From Cryomorphaceae bacterium (GTDB lineage Bacteria; Bacteroidota; Bacteroidia; Flavobacteriales_D; Crocinitomicaceae), in the NCBI GenBank assembly GCA_027490665.1, contig JAIXXP010000106.1:1-62519 (forward strand): a stretch of 62,519 nt of DNA, written 5' to 3'. Positions 42,577-52,905 of this stretch are shown one piece after another. Both the position numbers and the translations under genes were made by a program. Every line of letters starts with the position of its first letter. Position 1 is the first letter of the stretch. The notes below the pieces were generated by a model, which worked only from the letters and a program-made list of their open reading frames with translations, ran no database searches and was not told the origin of the DNA.

Positions 42577-43848
42577 TTACCAGGCAAAAAGTGGTTTGTC
42601 GCTCATGAGTGCATTGACCTCTTTTTTAACTTCGGCTAGTACCGCTTCATTGGTGGCGTTCATGAGAACGCGGTCTATTAGAGCAACAATTTGCGGAATT
42701 TCAGCTTCTGTTACACCACGAGAAGTAAGCGCTGGCATTCCAATGCGGATACCTGAAGTAACGAACGGAGACTCTGTATCGAACGGAACCATATTTTTAT
42801 TGACGGTGATGTCTGCCAAAACAAGTGCGTTTTCTGCGTCTTTCCCTGTAATGCCCTTAGAGCGTAAGTCGAGGAGCATGCTGTGGTTGTCGGTGCCGCC
42901 AGATACAATGTTGTAACCAAGCTTGACTAATTCGGCGGCGCATACGGCAGCGTTCTTTTGAACTTGCTGCATGTACGTTTTGTAAGATGGGTCTAGGGCC
43001 TCGCCAAACGCAACTGCTTTGGCTGCAATGACGTGTTCGAGCGGCCCACCTTGTATACCTGGAAACACAGCAGCGTCGAGCAGGGCGCCCATGGATTTGA
43101 GATTGCCGTTGTTCCAACGCAAGCCAAATGGATTTTCAAAGTTGTGGCGCAGCATAATGATACCACCTCTTGGCCCGCGCAAGGTTTTGTGGGTGGTTGA
43201 GGTGACGATATGGCAATATTCGAGAGGATCGTTGAGCAAGCCCGCTGCAATAAGACCAGCAGGGTGGGAGATGTCGGCCAAAACCAAAGCGCCGATTTCG
43301 TCGGCAACTTTGCGAATGCGCGCGTAATCCCAATCGCGGGAGTAAGCAGAGGCGCCACAGATGATCATTTTTGGAAGTTCGCGTTTGGCTGTTTCTTCCA
43401 TGGCATCGTAGTCCACTAAGCCTGTTTCTTTATCGACACCATAGAAAAATGGTTTGTAGAGTTTACCTGAAAAATTGACTGGTGAACCATGAGTAAGGTG
43501 CCCTCCGTGCGAGAGGTCAAAACCTAAGATTTTGTCGCCTGGTTGTAAACAAGCTAGAAAAACAGCAGCATTTGCTTGCGCGCCAGAATGTGGTTGAACA
43601 TTGGCCCAAGTGGCACCAAAAAGTTGACACAAGCGGTCAATGGCCAACTGCTCCACTTGATCTACGATTTCGCAACCACCATAATAACGCTTACCTGGCA
43701 AACCTTCGGCGTATTTGTTGGTAAGTACAGAGCCCATGGCTTGCATCACTTGCTCGCTAACAAAATTTTCAGAAGCGATGAGTTCGATGCCATGCAATTG
43801 GCGTTCTTTTTCTGCTTCGATGAGCTTAAATATGGCTTGGTCTTTCAT
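42577..43848 (-). CDS. glyA: Serine hydroxymethyltransferase
   Basis: The 423-residue PLP enzyme interconverts serine and glycine, loading tetrahydrofolate with a one-carbon unit. The PLP-binding motif is [14 protein letters not shown], with Lys221 forming the Schiff base. Other family segments are [33 protein letters not shown] and [15 protein letters not shown]. Length and motifs are complete. The gene is central to purine, thymidylate and methionine supply and is expected to be essential. Confidence 0.97.
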   Translation of the reverse strand: MKDQAIFKLIEAEKERQLHGIELIASENFVSEQVMQAMGSVLTNKYAEGLPGKRYYGGCEIVDQVEQLAIDRLCQLFGATWANVQPHSGAQANAAVFLACLQPGDKILGFDLSHGGHLTHGSPVNFSGKLYKPFFYGVDKETGLVDYDAMEETAKRELPKMIICGASAYSRDWDYARIRKVADEIGALVLADISHPAGLIAAGLLNDPLEYCHIVTSTTHKTLRGPRGGIIMLRHNFENPFGLRWNNGNLKSMGALLDAAVFPGIQGGPLEHVIAAKAVAFGEALDPSYKTYMQQVQKNAAVCAAELVKLGYNIVSGGTDNHSMLLDLRSKGITGKDAENALVLADITVNKNMVPFDTESPFVTSGIRIGMPALTSRGVTEAEIPQIVALIDRVLMNATNEAVLAEVKKEVNALMSDKPLFAW

Positions 43849-43883
43849 GTTGTCAATTTAGTGTTGCAAATATCGGAAGAATG

Positions 43884-44657
43884 CTAAAATAAGCGTCTAA
43901 TTTCAAATAAAGAATGTGTAAAATCTGCAGCAGCCTCGTTGTAAATTCCGACTTCGGTCAGTTTGTCTAGGCGAACTTGGCCCGAAGCATGCAGTATTTG
44001 ATCGGCAGAGCCAACAATGCCCACATGATGAATGCGGCCGGAAGCATTTTTAAAAAAGGCTAAATCTAGCTTTTGGCGGTCTTGAAAATCGATGGCTGTT
44101 CCAATTTCTGCTTGCTGATATGCATCACGCGGTAAATTGATGTCGAGTTGGCGAAACACATTTTGTACCAAACCAGAGCAGTCAATGCCAAAAATTGATT
44201 TCCCACCCCATAAATAAGGCGTATTGAGAAAGCGCAGGGCATAAGCCCAAATATCGGTTTGTTGCGGAGTTGTTTGAATGCTGTAAGCATAATTGCCAAT
44301 TTGAAATTCGGCATGAGCCCCGATGAGTGCTCCACCGCTTAAAAATTGGGTCCCCATGGGTCCGCTTATTTCAAAGAAAGGCTGATTGGCATAAGAATAG
44401 GTGTCCATCCAACGCTTGAGTTCTTTCTCCGTGAGAGCCAACACTTGTTTGTGGTCAATATAACCTTCGTAACCGTCTAGAAAGCTGCGCACCTTCAACC
44501 AAGGTTTGTCTGTTAGCAATACTTCGACCGGTTCTCCAAAGAGGAGTTGCGATGTTTGTTCGGCGCTATCTTTAGGTTGGTCTCTTACGGGTATGACCGA
44601 TAACGCACAAAAAGCGTAGCGCTGTTGGGGCTCAATCCATTTGATTTTCTCACTCAT
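43884..44657 (-). CDS. NlpC/P60 family cell-wall peptidase with SH3-like domains
   Basis: The protein has 257 residues from the ATG at 44657. The C-terminal papain-like domain has catalytic Cys160 in FGIDCSGLVQ and His211 in RIHHVGIV, with a later HASG. The N-terminal half shows SH3b-like strands (CALSVIPVRDQPKD, then LLFGEPVEVLL and WLKVRSFLDGYEGYI). Such enzymes cut gamma-D-Glu-diaminopimelate bonds in peptidoglycan. No signal peptide is visible, so it may act on recycled muropeptides in the cytoplasm, as YkfC-type enzymes do. A perfect -7 box lies 5 nt before the ATG; the longer frame from 44729 was rejected for that reason. Confidence 0.87.
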   Translation of the reverse strand: MSEKIKWIEPQQRYAFCALSVIPVRDQPKDSAEQTSQLLFGEPVEVLLTDKPWLKVRSFLDGYEGYIDHKQVLALTEKELKRWMDTYSYANQPFFEISGPMGTQFLSGGALIGAHAEFQIGNYAYSIQTTPQQTDIWAYALRFLNTPYLWGGKSIFGIDCSGLVQNVFRQLDINLPRDAYQQAEIGTAIDFQDRQKLDLAFFKNASGRIHHVGIVGSADQILHASGQVRLDKLTEVGIYNEAAADFTHSLFEIRRLF

Positions 44658-44662
44658 TGCGT

Positions 44663-44670
44663 CAAATTTA
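44663..44670 (-). promoter_or_regulatory. Putative -7 box of the NlpC/P60 gene
   Basis: The minus strand reads TAAATTTG, a perfect TAnnTTTG, 5 nt before the ATG at 44657. This predicts a leaderless or nearly leaderless mRNA. It lies back to back with the surE box in a 48-bp divergent gap. Confidence 0.45.
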
Positions 44671-44693
44671 GCATTTTCAAGGCGATATTTGAC

Positions 44694-44701
44694 TAATTTT
44701 A
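44694..44701 (+). promoter_or_regulatory. Putative -7 box of the surE operon
   Basis: TAATTTTA (7 of 8 to TAnnTTTG, last base differs) ends 4 nt before the surE ATG at 44706, again implying almost no 5' leader. Confidence 0.35.
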
Positions 44702-44705
44702 GACC

Positions 44706-45479
44706 ATGATTCAAGGTCGTAAACCACAAATCCTCATTACCAACGACGACGGCATAAGCGCAAAGGGTATTGCATCCTTAATTGAAGCTGCCCGACCATT
44801 TGGCGATTTACATGTGCTCGCCCCAGACAAACCACAATCTGGTATGGGACACGCCATCACCCTTCACGACCCCATCCGCTTGTACAAAAGTACGCTCTAC
44901 CCCGGCATAGAAGCCTATGCTTGCAGCGGCACTCCCGTCGATTGCGTCAAACTTGGCATTTTTGAAATGCTAGGCGCCAAACCCGATCTCATTTTATCAG
45001 GTATCAATCACGGAGAAAACTCCTCCACAAATGTGCTTTACTCTGGCACCATGTCTGCAGCCATAGAAGGCGCCATGGAAGGCATTCCATCTTTCGGATT
45101 CTCTTTAGCCGATTACGCCCCAGATGCCGATTTCAGCGCAAGCCAACATTATATCGAGGTTTTACTTCGCCAGTTTTTTGAAAAAGGGTTTCAACCTGGA
45201 ATCTGCCTAAATGTAAATATTCCAAAGTTGCCGCTTTCCGAAATCAAGGGCATTCAGTTTTGCAAACAAGCCCACGCTTATTGGTCAGATCGCTTTGAGA
45301 AACGCCAAGATCAATACGGCCGAGACTACTTCTGGCTTACTGGCGAATTCGCCGACCTCGATCAACGCCCAGACACCGACCTACATGCCCTCAAGGCAGG
45401 CTTTGTAAGCGTTGTGCCCACACATTTTGACCTCACCGCCTATGCGCACCTCAATCATTTTAAATCATGGGAACATTAA
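44706..45479 (+). CDS. surE: 5'/3'-nucleotidase SurE
   Basis: The 257-residue metal-dependent phosphatase acts on nucleoside monophosphates. It has the N-terminal metal-binding motif ILITNDDGISAKGI, then LAPDKPQSGMGHAIT and SGINHGENSSTNVLYSGTMS, all characteristic of SurE. Length is normal. It heads a rightward unit with a small membrane protein and lpxB; the next gene starts 13 bp before its end. Confidence 0.95.
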   Translation: MIQGRKPQILITNDDGISAKGIASLIEAARPFGDLHVLAPDKPQSGMGHAITLHDPIRLYKSTLYPGIEAYACSGTPVDCVKLGIFEMLGAKPDLILSGINHGENSSTNVLYSGTMSAAIEGAMEGIPSFGFSLADYAPDADFSASQHYIEVLLRQFFEKGFQPGICLNVNIPKLPLSEIKGIQFCKQAHAYWSDRFEKRQDQYGRDYFWLTGEFADLDQRPDTDLHALKAGFVSVVPTHFDLTAYAHLNHFKSWEH

Positions 45480-45787
45480 AAAGTAATTTCAATTCTTCGT
45501 TTTTTATCGGTTTGGCAATCGGTGTACTATCTCCTCTTGTATTTCTACCGATTATCGTCTTTATCCTTTCACAGTCTTACGGGCAAAGCTTTTCCTATTT
45601 GTGGAATCAAACGCTACATTCTCAAGAATTCATGAGCCGTTATCTTTCGCTTGGCCTCATTGGTAACCTCGCTTGGTTTTATTTCTTTTTGAATAGAGAG
45701 CGTTATTTTCATACCCGTGGCATCATATTTGGCATGCTCCTTTATGCGCCTTACATGATTTACGTGAACCTCGGGCGCCTATTTTAA
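45467..45787 (+). CDS. Small membrane protein between surE and lpxB
   Basis: The 106-residue protein has two or three hydrophobic helices (FFIGLAIGVLSPLVFLPIIV; LSLGLIGNLAWFYFF; IIFGMLLYAPYMIYV) and few charges. I know no function for it. It overlaps surE by 13 bp and its stop codon abuts the lpxB start, so it is translated with them. Its position beside lpxB suggests an envelope or lipid A role, which is inference. Confidence 0.75.
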   Translation: MGTLKSNFNSSFFIGLAIGVLSPLVFLPIIVFILSQSYGQSFSYLWNQTLHSQEFMSRYLSLGLIGNLAWFYFFLNRERYFHTRGIIFGMLLYAPYMIYVNLGRLF

Positions 45788-46912
45788 TTGAGTCAGTTGG
45801 AACAAAATCAACTTGTATATATCGTTTGTGGTGAAGCTTCCGGCGACCTCCATGCAGCAAACTTGGTAGCCGCCTGGAAAAAAATCAACCCGCAACTTCA
45901 ATTCAAAGGATGGGGCGGCGACCGCTTGGCGGCACATGGTGTTACCATTGAGCAACACATCCGTACCATGAGTTTCATGGGTTTCTTGGAAGTCCTGCTC
46001 AACATCAGAACAATTCGTTCACAGTTCAAACAACTCAAACAATCGTTGCTTGCACAAAAGCCCGATGTATTGGTTTTGGTAGACTACCCAGGTTTCAATT
46101 TAAGAATGGCAAGGTGGGCCCAGGAGCACGGCATCAAGGTGCTTTATTTCATTTCACCAACAGTCTGGGCTTGGAAGCAAAACAGGGTCTTTACCATTCA
46201 AAAATACGTCACCAAACTTTATTGTATTTTACCTTTTGAACCTGACTTCTATGCACGTTTTGGAATAGACGTCGCCTATTTTGGACATCCGCTCAAAGAT
46301 GAAATAGAACATTATCAAGCAGCACACCTTACCACCACCACATTCAACAAGCCTGTGCTTGCATTGTTGCCCGGTTCAAGGCCACAAGAGTTGAAAAAAA
46401 AGCTACCACTGATGTTAGCTGCCGCGGCGCATTTTCAAGAAAGCCACCAAATTGCTGTGGCCTGCGCAGCAAGTATTCCATTGGATGTCTATCAAACCTA
46501 TTGTAAAGGTTACGACGTTCATTTGAGTGCAGCACATACTTACGATCTTTTAGCTGTTGCCGAGCTCGCCTTAGTTACATCAGGTACCGCAACTTTAGAA
46601 ACGGCACTTTTTCAGGTTCCTCAGGTTGTTTGCTATAAAGGATCGGCCATTTCAATTTGGTTGGCAAAAAAACTGGTCAAAATCCAATATATTTCTTTAG
46701 TCAACCTGATTTTACAGCAAAATGCTGTTTGCGAGCTCATTCAAGAAGCTTGTACTGTTGCCAACATGCAAGCTGAATTACAAAAACTATTGCCCGGTGA
46801 GCCTCAAAGGCAAGCTCAATTGGCACATTATGCCGATTTACAAACACTTTTGCAACAATCGGGGGTAAGTGACCGTATTGCCCATTCCATGAATACCTAC
46901 TTGCCGTCGTGA
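45788..46912 (+). CDS. lpxB: Lipid-A-disaccharide synthase
   Basis: The 374-residue glycosyltransferase joins UDP-diacylglucosamine and lipid X to make the lipid A disaccharide. It has the N-terminal motif CGEASGDLHAANL, then GGDRLAAHGV, VLVLVDYPGFNLRMA, YFISPTVWAWKQNR, LALLPGSRPQEL and LVTSGTATLETALF. The start is TTG at 45788, directly after the previous stop; the next in-frame ATG would remove the catalytic GEASGD motif. It overlaps the SpoIID gene by 4 bp. Confidence 0.95.
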   Translation: MSQLEQNQLVYIVCGEASGDLHAANLVAAWKKINPQLQFKGWGGDRLAAHGVTIEQHIRTMSFMGFLEVLLNIRTIRSQFKQLKQSLLAQKPDVLVLVDYPGFNLRMARWAQEHGIKVLYFISPTVWAWKQNRVFTIQKYVTKLYCILPFEPDFYARFGIDVAYFGHPLKDEIEHYQAAHLTTTTFNKPVLALLPGSRPQELKKKLPLMLAAAAHFQESHQIAVACAASIPLDVYQTYCKGYDVHLSAAHTYDLLAVAELALVTSGTATLETALFQVPQVVCYKGSAISIWLAKKLVKIQYISLVNLILQQNAVCELIQEACTVANMQAELQKLLPGEPQRQAQLAHYADLQTLLQQSGVSDRIAHSMNTYLPS

Positions 46913-48057
46913 AAATATTCTTAGTTGTTTTCATCTTCCTGCTTTGTGCCAGCGCAAATGCTCAAAAATTGAGGGTAGGTTTGTTCACGGGCTCAAGCGT
47001 CAAGGAGTTTCAGTTTTCGGTAGGCAGCGGTTCATATTTATTGTATGCCGTTCTGCCAGATGGCAGCATCCAATCCTTCAAACTCAATCCGTTGTCTCAA
47101 GGCAAGTTCAAGTTGAATGGCACCCTGATTCAATACTTTCAAGGGGGCACTTATCGCTTTCAAGCCACTCAATTTGAGCTGCTACAGTTGTCTCACGAAG
47201 ATTTTTGTAGTTGGTCAGTACCAGCCGTATCTAGTAAAACGCGGTCCTATGAAGGTGATTTTGAAGTTCGTGTCAATAAATCCAATCTACAGTTGGTCAA
47301 CCTGATTGAACTTGAAACCTATTTAGAAGGTGTGGTGTCTTGTGAGGGCGGCCCTGGCCATCAAAAAGCCTACTATCAAGCGCAAGCCGTCATTTCCCGA
47401 ACTTATGCGCTCAACAATTTAAAGCGCCATCAAAAAGAGGGGTATGAACTCTGTGAGCGTGTCCATTGTCAATCTTATTTACACAAACGCACCGGATCTG
47501 CACTTATTGACAGCGCTGTTTTTCAGACCAAATCAGTGGTCTTGCTCGATCAAACAGGACACTATTTCCCAACTTTTTTTCACGCCAATTGCGGTGGCCA
47601 GACCTGCGAGCCTCAAGATGTCTGGAACGAGCCCATTGGAGGCCTTTCTTCTTTTAAAGATACCTTTTGTGTGCATACACAACAAGCTACATGGATCAAG
47701 AGTATTCCGTTGCAGACCTGGAATTCCTTTCTTGCTAAAAACTATAATTTCCCCTTAACCGATTCGATGAGTGTTGCCTTGATGCAAGAATTTAGACAAC
47801 CGGTGCGCAGTGCTTTTTACTTACATCCGGTTTACGGTATTCCGTTGAGGGATTTGCGCGATCAATTCAAGCTGAAGTCTACTTTTTTTGACGCTGTTGT
47901 TGTTGGTCAAGAGGTAATTTTATACGGAAAGGGTTTCGGACATGGCGTGGGCTTGTGTCAGGAAGGAGCGATGCAAATGGCAAAGAAAGGTTATACCTAT
48001 GACCAAATTTTACGCTTTTATTATTCAGGGGTGCAGTTGTCGAGCTCACCAAAATAA
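46909..48057 (+). CDS. SpoIID/LytB domain protein
   Basis: The 382-residue exported protein has a signal peptide ending ASANA. The SpoIID domain spans about residues 120-380: LEGVVSCEGGPGH, AYYQAQAVISRTYALNN, HCQSYLHK, THFH-like FPTFFHANCGGQT, and the C-terminal GKGFGHGVGLCQEGAMQMAKK. SpoIID-type proteins are lytic transglycosylases of denuded glycan strands in spore formers; in Bacteroidota the role is probably peptidoglycan remodelling. Its GTG start overlaps the lpxB stop (GTGA). Confidence 0.88.
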   Translation: MKIFLVVFIFLLCASANAQKLRVGLFTGSSVKEFQFSVGSGSYLLYAVLPDGSIQSFKLNPLSQGKFKLNGTLIQYFQGGTYRFQATQFELLQLSHEDFCSWSVPAVSSKTRSYEGDFEVRVNKSNLQLVNLIELETYLEGVVSCEGGPGHQKAYYQAQAVISRTYALNNLKRHQKEGYELCERVHCQSYLHKRTGSALIDSAVFQTKSVVLLDQTGHYFPTFFHANCGGQTCEPQDVWNEPIGGLSSFKDTFCVHTQQATWIKSIPLQTWNSFLAKNYNFPLTDSMSVALMQEFRQPVRSAFYLHPVYGIPLRDLRDQFKLKSTFFDAVVVGQEVILYGKGFGHGVGLCQEGAMQMAKKGYTYDQILRFYYSGVQLSSSPK

Positions 48058-48082
48058 TATGCAGCACGCTTTCAAGTAATAT

Positions 48083-48367
48083 TTATTTTTTGGTCACAAC
48101 AAAAATTTCTTCGTCGTCTCGCTTGAAGAACTTTTCTGAGCGCGCATAAGCCTCAAGTTCATTCAGTTGATGCAAGCGGTAAAGTGTTTTCTTGGTTTGC
48201 CTGAGCTGTTCGCTCATTTGGGCATCTTGCTGTTCAACCTGATTGAGTTTCCTTTTTTGACGCACTAGTGTAAAGATGTCCCAGTCGTCTAGAAAAAGAA
48301 AATAAACACCAAATACAATGCTCGTGAGCACGTATTTATTTTTTAGCCAATTTGGTATGCGCTTCAT
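48083..48367 (-). CDS. DivIC/FtsB family cell-division protein
   Basis: The 94-residue protein has a short basic N-terminus, one membrane helix (VLTSIVFGVYFLFL) and a coiled coil (LVRQKRKLNQVEQQDAQMSE, then LRQTKKTLYRLHQLNELEAY) ending ARSEKFFKRDDEEIFVV. This is the FtsB/DivIC pattern of the divisome, whose members join FtsL and FtsQ/DivIB. It lies 5 bp after the secreted-protein gene on the same strand. Confidence 0.82.
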   Translation of the reverse strand: MKRIPNWLKNKYVLTSIVFGVYFLFLDDWDIFTLVRQKRKLNQVEQQDAQMSEQLRQTKKTLYRLHQLNELEAYARSEKFFKRDDEEIFVVTKK

Positions 48368-48372
48368 GAAAC

Positions 48373-49512
48373 TTATTGTTCAGAAAAACTATTGTTCTTC
48401 TTTTCATAAAATGCAATCCAGTCTTTGTCGTACTCGAACCATTTTTCGGCTTTTTTGCAAATTGATCGGGCGTTAACTGTGCTTGCATCTCTTTTCATAA
48501 GTGCTTGTGAGCTCAAAATAAGGCCAATGCGCAAAGCGTCTTTGTCTGCTTGGGTCCAGTTTTCGAAATCTTTGTCGGTAAGTGCCATCAGATTGGCAAT
48601 CTCGGTTTTCCAAATGAGATTTGCTGTTTTGGCATCGCGGTTATTGTAGCGGATAGCAGCTTCAATAAACTTGATACCCATTGGGTTGCGCGTAATTGAG
48701 CTATAAGATTCGCAAGCATCTAACATACCAGAAAGCGTTTCAGCTGCTTTCTCTTTGTTGTCATTGCTGTACATCATTGGATAGCCATCGCCTTCATCTA
48801 AGATATAACGCACTCCGTTGTTGAGTAGTTCAAGCTGAAAGCTATTCAACCACATTTTGTGAATAGGCATTTTGAAAACACCATTTTCGTCGCGTTCAAT
48901 TGCAGTAGCACAGGCCGTAATGGCTTCTTCGAACGGATCTTGAATCATGGGGTCTTTGAGGTCTTTGCGGTAAACACCAAATAGTCCTTTTGCTAAAAAG
49001 ATGTAAGGGGTAGGGTCATTGGCGTATTTTTCCTTAACTGTGTAATCTCCAGAACGCTTCACCAACTTGATGAAATTGGAATCGGCATGTAATTGCGTGA
49101 GTTCGTCTAGGTTATTGGTAACGGTAATGAAATTGTCGTTGTCTACAGATATATCGAATTCTTCTTCTTCAACTTCTCCATTTTTGAGCGTTTTTTTAAC
49201 CGCGTAGGTTACGTTTAGTGAAACAGAGTAGTTACCTACGCGTTTGAAATTGACTTCAATAATGTCGCTTTTTTCATCGCCTTTCACAAAATTCCAGTCT
49301 TTGTCTTTGGTGCCAGAGATCACCCATTCAGTACCTACTTTTTTAGTGCCTGCCGGAGTGAATACACTGCGCATTTCTACTGAGGTATTTCCACCTTTTT
49401 CATCGTCGAGGGTAATGACTCTTTTGGATTCTTTTAACTGTAGTGTTGGTTTTTGGGCATAGCTGTTTGCCAAAAAGACCAAAGAGAAACAGAAGAAAAG
49501 TAGTATTTTCAT
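48373..49512 (-). CDS. Secreted protein with PKD/Ig-like N-terminal domain, unknown function
   Basis: The 379-residue protein has a signal peptide (MKILLFFCFSLVFLANSYAQ). Residues 25-130 look like an Ig/PKD-type beta domain (EMRSVFTPAGTKKVGTEWVI, later VNFKRVGNYSVSLNVTY). The remaining 240 residues are helical with tetratricopeptide-like spacing (DPFEEAITACATAIERDENG; AAETLSGMLDACESYSSITR). I recognise no named family. It starts a leftward pair with the DivIC/FtsB gene, so an envelope or division-linked role is possible. A TAATTTCG -7-like box lies at 49547-49554; the ATG at 49512 is preferred over 49539 because it gives the signal peptide. Confidence 0.68.
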   Translation of the reverse strand: MKILLFFCFSLVFLANSYAQKPTLQLKESKRVITLDDEKGGNTSVEMRSVFTPAGTKKVGTEWVISGTKDKDWNFVKGDEKSDIIEVNFKRVGNYSVSLNVTYAVKKTLKNGEVEEEEFDISVDNDNFITVTNNLDELTQLHADSNFIKLVKRSGDYTVKEKYANDPTPYIFLAKGLFGVYRKDLKDPMIQDPFEEAITACATAIERDENGVFKMPIHKMWLNSFQLELLNNGVRYILDEGDGYPMMYSNDNKEKAAETLSGMLDACESYSSITRNPMGIKFIEAAIRYNNRDAKTANLIWKTEIANLMALTDKDFENWTQADKDALRIGLILSSQALMKRDASTVNARSICKKAEKWFEYDKDWIAFYEKKNNSFSEQ

Positions 49513-49561
49513 GAGGATAGGATTTCTTGAAACGTTCATTTAATGTCGAAATTAATAAAAT

Positions 49562-51616
49562 TTATTGATGGCTCTTGATCAAAAGGTGCAAGATTTCTTG
49601 GGCGGCCAGTGCAATCTTTGTGCCAGGACCATAAATTCCAAAAACGCCTGCCTTGAAAAGGTAGTCGTAATCTTGTTGAGGAATGACCCCACCAGCTACT
49701 ACCATAATGTCGTTTCTGCCTTGTTCTTGCAGAGCTTCTATCACGGCTGGCACTAAAGTTTTGTGACCTGCGGCCAAGGAAGATACGCCAACAATGTGCA
49801 CATCGTTTTCAATGGCTTGTTTGGCTGCTTCTTGAGGTGTTTGGAACAAAGGGCCAATATCTACGTCAAAGCCGATATCCGCAAATGAACTCGCAATTAC
49901 TTTTGCGCCGCGGTCGTGTCCGTCTTGTCCCATTTTGGCAATCATGATGCGTGGTCGTCGGCCTTCAAGTTCAATGAATTGCTCGAGCAGGTCTTTGGCT
50001 AGTGTAAAATCTGGATCATTCATAATTTCTTTGGCATAAACTCCGCTGATACTTCTGATTTTTGCTTGGTAACGGCCATACACTTCTTCAAGTGTGTCGG
50101 AGATTTCACCGAGCGTGCAGCGTGCCTTGGCACAACGCACAGCAATTTCAAGTAAATTCCCTCCATCCTCAGCAGCTTGTTTCAATTCGCTCAGCAGCGC
50201 AGTAACTTCTTGTGTATTGCGTTTGCTTTTGATTTGTTGCAGCCTTTCAATTTGGGCATTTCTTACCTCGGTATTGTCGACTTCTCGTATTTCAATTTGG
50301 CTTTCCTCGTTGGTTTGATATCGATTGACGCCAACGATTACTTCATGCCCGGCATCTATGCGCGCTTGCTTTTTTGCCGCAGCTTCTTCAATGCGCATTT
50401 TGGGCAGTCCTGTTTCGATGGCTTTGGCCATACCGCCTAAGTTTTCAATTTCAGTTAATAAGTCCCAGGCTTCGTCAATGAGTTCTTGCGTTTGCGCTTC
50501 TAAGGCTTTGCTTCCGGCATATGGATCGATGAATTGTGTAATTCCTGTCTCTTTTTGCAAGTAAATTTGAGTATTGCGGGCAATGCGTGCAGAAAAATCG
50601 GTTGGTAGCGCAATAGCTTCATCTAGTGCATTGGTATGTAAAGATTGCGTTCCGCCCAAAGCAGCAGAAAGCGCTTCTAAGCAGGTTCGAGCAACATTAT
50701 TAAAAGGGTCTTGTTCGGTTAAAGACCAACCTGAGGTCTGGCAATGCGTGCGCAAAGCCAATGATTTTTGACTTTTAGGATCAAAGGCTTGTACCAATTT
50801 GGCCCAAAGCACACGACCAGCTCTAAGTTTAGCAACTTCAGTGAGGTGATCCATGCCAATTGCCCAGAAAAAACTGAGGCGAGGCGCAAATTCGTCGATG
50901 GCCAAGCCTGCATTTAAACCGGTTCGAATGTATTCCAGACCATCGGCTAGGGTATAGGCCAATTCAATGGCAGCTGTTGCACCTGCCTCGTGCATGTGGT
51001 AACCCGAAATCGAAATGGAATTGAATTTAGGCATGTGTGCCGATGTATATGCAAAAATATCGGCAATAATGCGCATGGAGGGCGCAGGTGGGTAAATGTA
51101 GGTGTTGCGCACCATGAACTCTTTCAAGATGTCGTTTTGAATGGTGCCACTCAACTGAGCGCTGTCGACGCCTTGTTCATGAGCGCTGGCAATGTAGAAA
51201 GCCATGATGGGTAAAACAGCACCGTTCATGGTCATGGAAACAGACATTTCATCGAGCGGAATCTGGTCAAAAAGCAGCTTCATGTCTTCGATTGAATCGA
51301 TAGCTACACCAGCTTTTCCGACATCGCCGATCACGCGTTCGTGGTCTGAGTCATACCCGCGGTGTGTGGCGAGGTCAAAAGCAACACTTAGGCCTTTTTG
51401 TCCTGCGGCAAGATTGCGACGGTAAAAAGCGTTGGACGCTTCTGCAGTAGAAAAACCAGCGTACTGACGGATAGTCCAGGGCTTAGAAAGATACATTGAG
51501 GCATAAGGACCGCCTAAAAACGGAGCTAAACCAGAGCGGTAGGTGAGGGCTTGGGCTGCCTGAGTTTTCGAGGACCAATCTAAGTTGCGATAGGAATGGA
51601 GTTCTTTTCTTGGCAT
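49562..51616 (-). CDS. mutB: Methylmalonyl-CoA mutase, large (catalytic) subunit
   Basis: The 684-residue adenosylcobalamin enzyme interconverts methylmalonyl-CoA and succinyl-CoA. The TIM-barrel domain has [20 protein letters not shown] and [20 protein letters not shown]. The C-terminal B12-binding domain has [13 protein letters not shown] (the DxHxxG motif with the cobalt-ligand His), then [15 protein letters not shown] and [15 protein letters not shown]. It is complete. Its ATG overlaps the stop of the small-subunit gene (TGATG), so the two are translationally coupled. No meaB-type chaperone gene is in the window. Confidence 0.95.
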   Translation of the reverse strand: MPRKELHSYRNLDWSSKTQAAQALTYRSGLAPFLGGPYASMYLSKPWTIRQYAGFSTAEASNAFYRRNLAAGQKGLSVAFDLATHRGYDSDHERVIGDVGKAGVAIDSIEDMKLLFDQIPLDEMSVSMTMNGAVLPIMAFYIASAHEQGVDSAQLSGTIQNDILKEFMVRNTYIYPPAPSMRIIADIFAYTSAHMPKFNSISISGYHMHEAGATAAIELAYTLADGLEYIRTGLNAGLAIDEFAPRLSFFWAIGMDHLTEVAKLRAGRVLWAKLVQAFDPKSQKSLALRTHCQTSGWSLTEQDPFNNVARTCLEALSAALGGTQSLHTNALDEAIALPTDFSARIARNTQIYLQKETGITQFIDPYAGSKALEAQTQELIDEAWDLLTEIENLGGMAKAIETGLPKMRIEEAAAKKQARIDAGHEVIVGVNRYQTNEESQIEIREVDNTEVRNAQIERLQQIKSKRNTQEVTALLSELKQAAEDGGNLLEIAVRCAKARCTLGEISDTLEEVYGRYQAKIRSISGVYAKEIMNDPDFTLAKDLLEQFIELEGRRPRIMIAKMGQDGHDRGAKVIASSFADIGFDVDIGPLFQTPQEAAKQAIENDVHIVGVSSLAAGHKTLVPAVIEALQEQGRNDIMVVAGGVIPQQDYDYLFKAGVFGIYGPGTKIALAAQEILHLLIKSHQ

Positions 51617-52815
51617 CAGTTGGCAGTTTTTTCAAAAATTAAATAGGGAAAGTCAAGGGCTGTTGGGAGCTCAGACCATTCTGCTTTGGGGCTTTCAAAC
51701 TCATTTGGGAAGGCATTGATGCCAATCAAAAGGTCCTTGCCAGACTGAAAATCTGCTGTGCGCAGTGCTCTGCTCTGGGCAATTTCAATTTTGAGTTTTT
51801 GCTCTACTTTAGCAGGGTCCGTATCGAGTTCGCAAAGGAAAGTCCAACTTTTTTTGGCGAGCGCTAAACTCAATTGTTCGATGGCATAGGCACCACTTAA
51901 GGGGTCGTTGAGGGTAGAAAGCTGTGCTTCTTCGCTCAGTAGGTTTCCAATGTTAAGCGACATTCGTTGGGCAAAAGCGCTAGCACCTTCTGCACTCAAT
52001 GCGTCATAAGGTTGCAAACAAACAAATGCTGCACCACCCATAACAGCACTTAATCCTTCAGTAGCTAACCTGAGTAAGTTGGTATACGGGTCAACTAAAC
52101 TTTTATTGCAAAAGCCAGTTCTTGCAATTAACTGAAGGTCTATGTGCACTTCATGAATTTCTTCGAGTTGAGCAAGTAACATTTTGAGGGCCCTAAACTT
52201 GGCGATTTCAACTAAATAATCTTTGCCAACACCCATTTCAAAATACAGGGTGGTATCCTTGCAATTTAACTCTAGTTGTTGGTGCAAATGAATAAGACCA
52301 GAAGCAATTTCAGTGCTGCAGTTAGCGCCAATTTGTTGCACAGCATATGTGCTGATGAAATTTTGTTGTGCGCCATAGTTGTGTAAAGCAATGCAATGTT
52401 TAATCTGATCTTTCGTTGCCGTTTCTATAAAATGAGCATGTGCAGTGGGTGTTTCAAATAAGAGGAGGCAATTTATATAAGCCGTTTCTACCTCATTGAG
52501 CAGTGCGGACCAATCAGTATCGGTTGTGGTATGTTCAATCAAAATAGCATCGGCACCTTGCATAAGGGCACTGAGTAAGAATTCATTACTTTTCTTGGCC
52601 TTTGATGCATCTGCAGCTACAATGCGTTTCCAGCTATACGTTGAGCTTTCCTTGAATTTGAGTTGAGGCGCTTCATTTTCGAGTAGTGAAAAAGAAATGT
52701 CTTCAATGGAGGAGCTGTATTGCAGAAGCGTTGTGTTTTCTTTGAGCTCTTTGAGCAGTTGAGCCCTCCAAGCGTCTTGGGAAGTTGCTGAAAATGGGAT
52801 TGTTACTTTTGACAT
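51616..52815 (-). CDS. mutA: Methylmalonyl-CoA mutase, small subunit
   Basis: The 399-residue protein is homologous to the barrel of the large subunit but without a B12-binding domain, as expected for the non-catalytic partner in heterodimeric mutases. Seen are [40 protein letters not shown] and [20 protein letters not shown]. The start ATG at 52815 (MSKVTIPF) is chosen because a perfect -7 box (52831-52838) precedes it and would overlap the longer frame. Confidence 0.9.
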   Translation of the reverse strand: MSKVTIPFSATSQDAWRAQLLKELKENTTLLQYSSSIEDISFSLLENEAPQLKFKESSTYSWKRIVAADASKAKKSNEFLLSALMQGADAILIEHTTTDTDWSALLNEVETAYINCLLLFETPTAHAHFIETATKDQIKHCIALHNYGAQQNFISTYAVQQIGANCSTEIASGLIHLHQQLELNCKDTTLYFEMGVGKDYLVEIAKFRALKMLLAQLEEIHEVHIDLQLIARTGFCNKSLVDPYTNLLRLATEGLSAVMGGAAFVCLQPYDALSAEGASAFAQRMSLNIGNLLSEEAQLSTLNDPLSGAYAIEQLSLALAKKSWTFLCELDTDPAKVEQKLKIEIAQSRALRTADFQSGKDLLIGINAFPNEFESPKAEWSELPTALDFPYLIFEKTAN

Positions 52816-52830
52816 AAAAATAAGTGTCCT

Positions 52831-52838
52831 CAAATATA
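52831..52838 (-). promoter_or_regulatory. Putative -7 box of the mutAB operon
   Basis: The minus strand reads TATATTTG, a perfect TAnnTTTG, 15 nt before the mutA ATG at 52815. The leader would be about 8-10 nt. Confidence 0.45.
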
Positions 52839-52893
52839 CTGAATCTCTTGTTTAACTGCTGAATTTACTGAAGCACTTCTCTTTTCTTCAGTC

Positions 52894-52901
52894 TAATTTT
52901 G
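52894..52901 (+). promoter_or_regulatory. Putative -7 box of the 52906 gene
   Basis: TAATTTTG, a perfect TAnnTTTG, ends 4 nt before the ATG at 52906, predicting a leaderless or near-leaderless mRNA. No TTG element is seen upstream. Confidence 0.45.
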
Positions 52902-52905
52902 AGAT

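Noticed and set aside
43019..43327. 102-codon rightward open frame
   Set aside because: It is antisense to glyA, whose motifs and length are complete.
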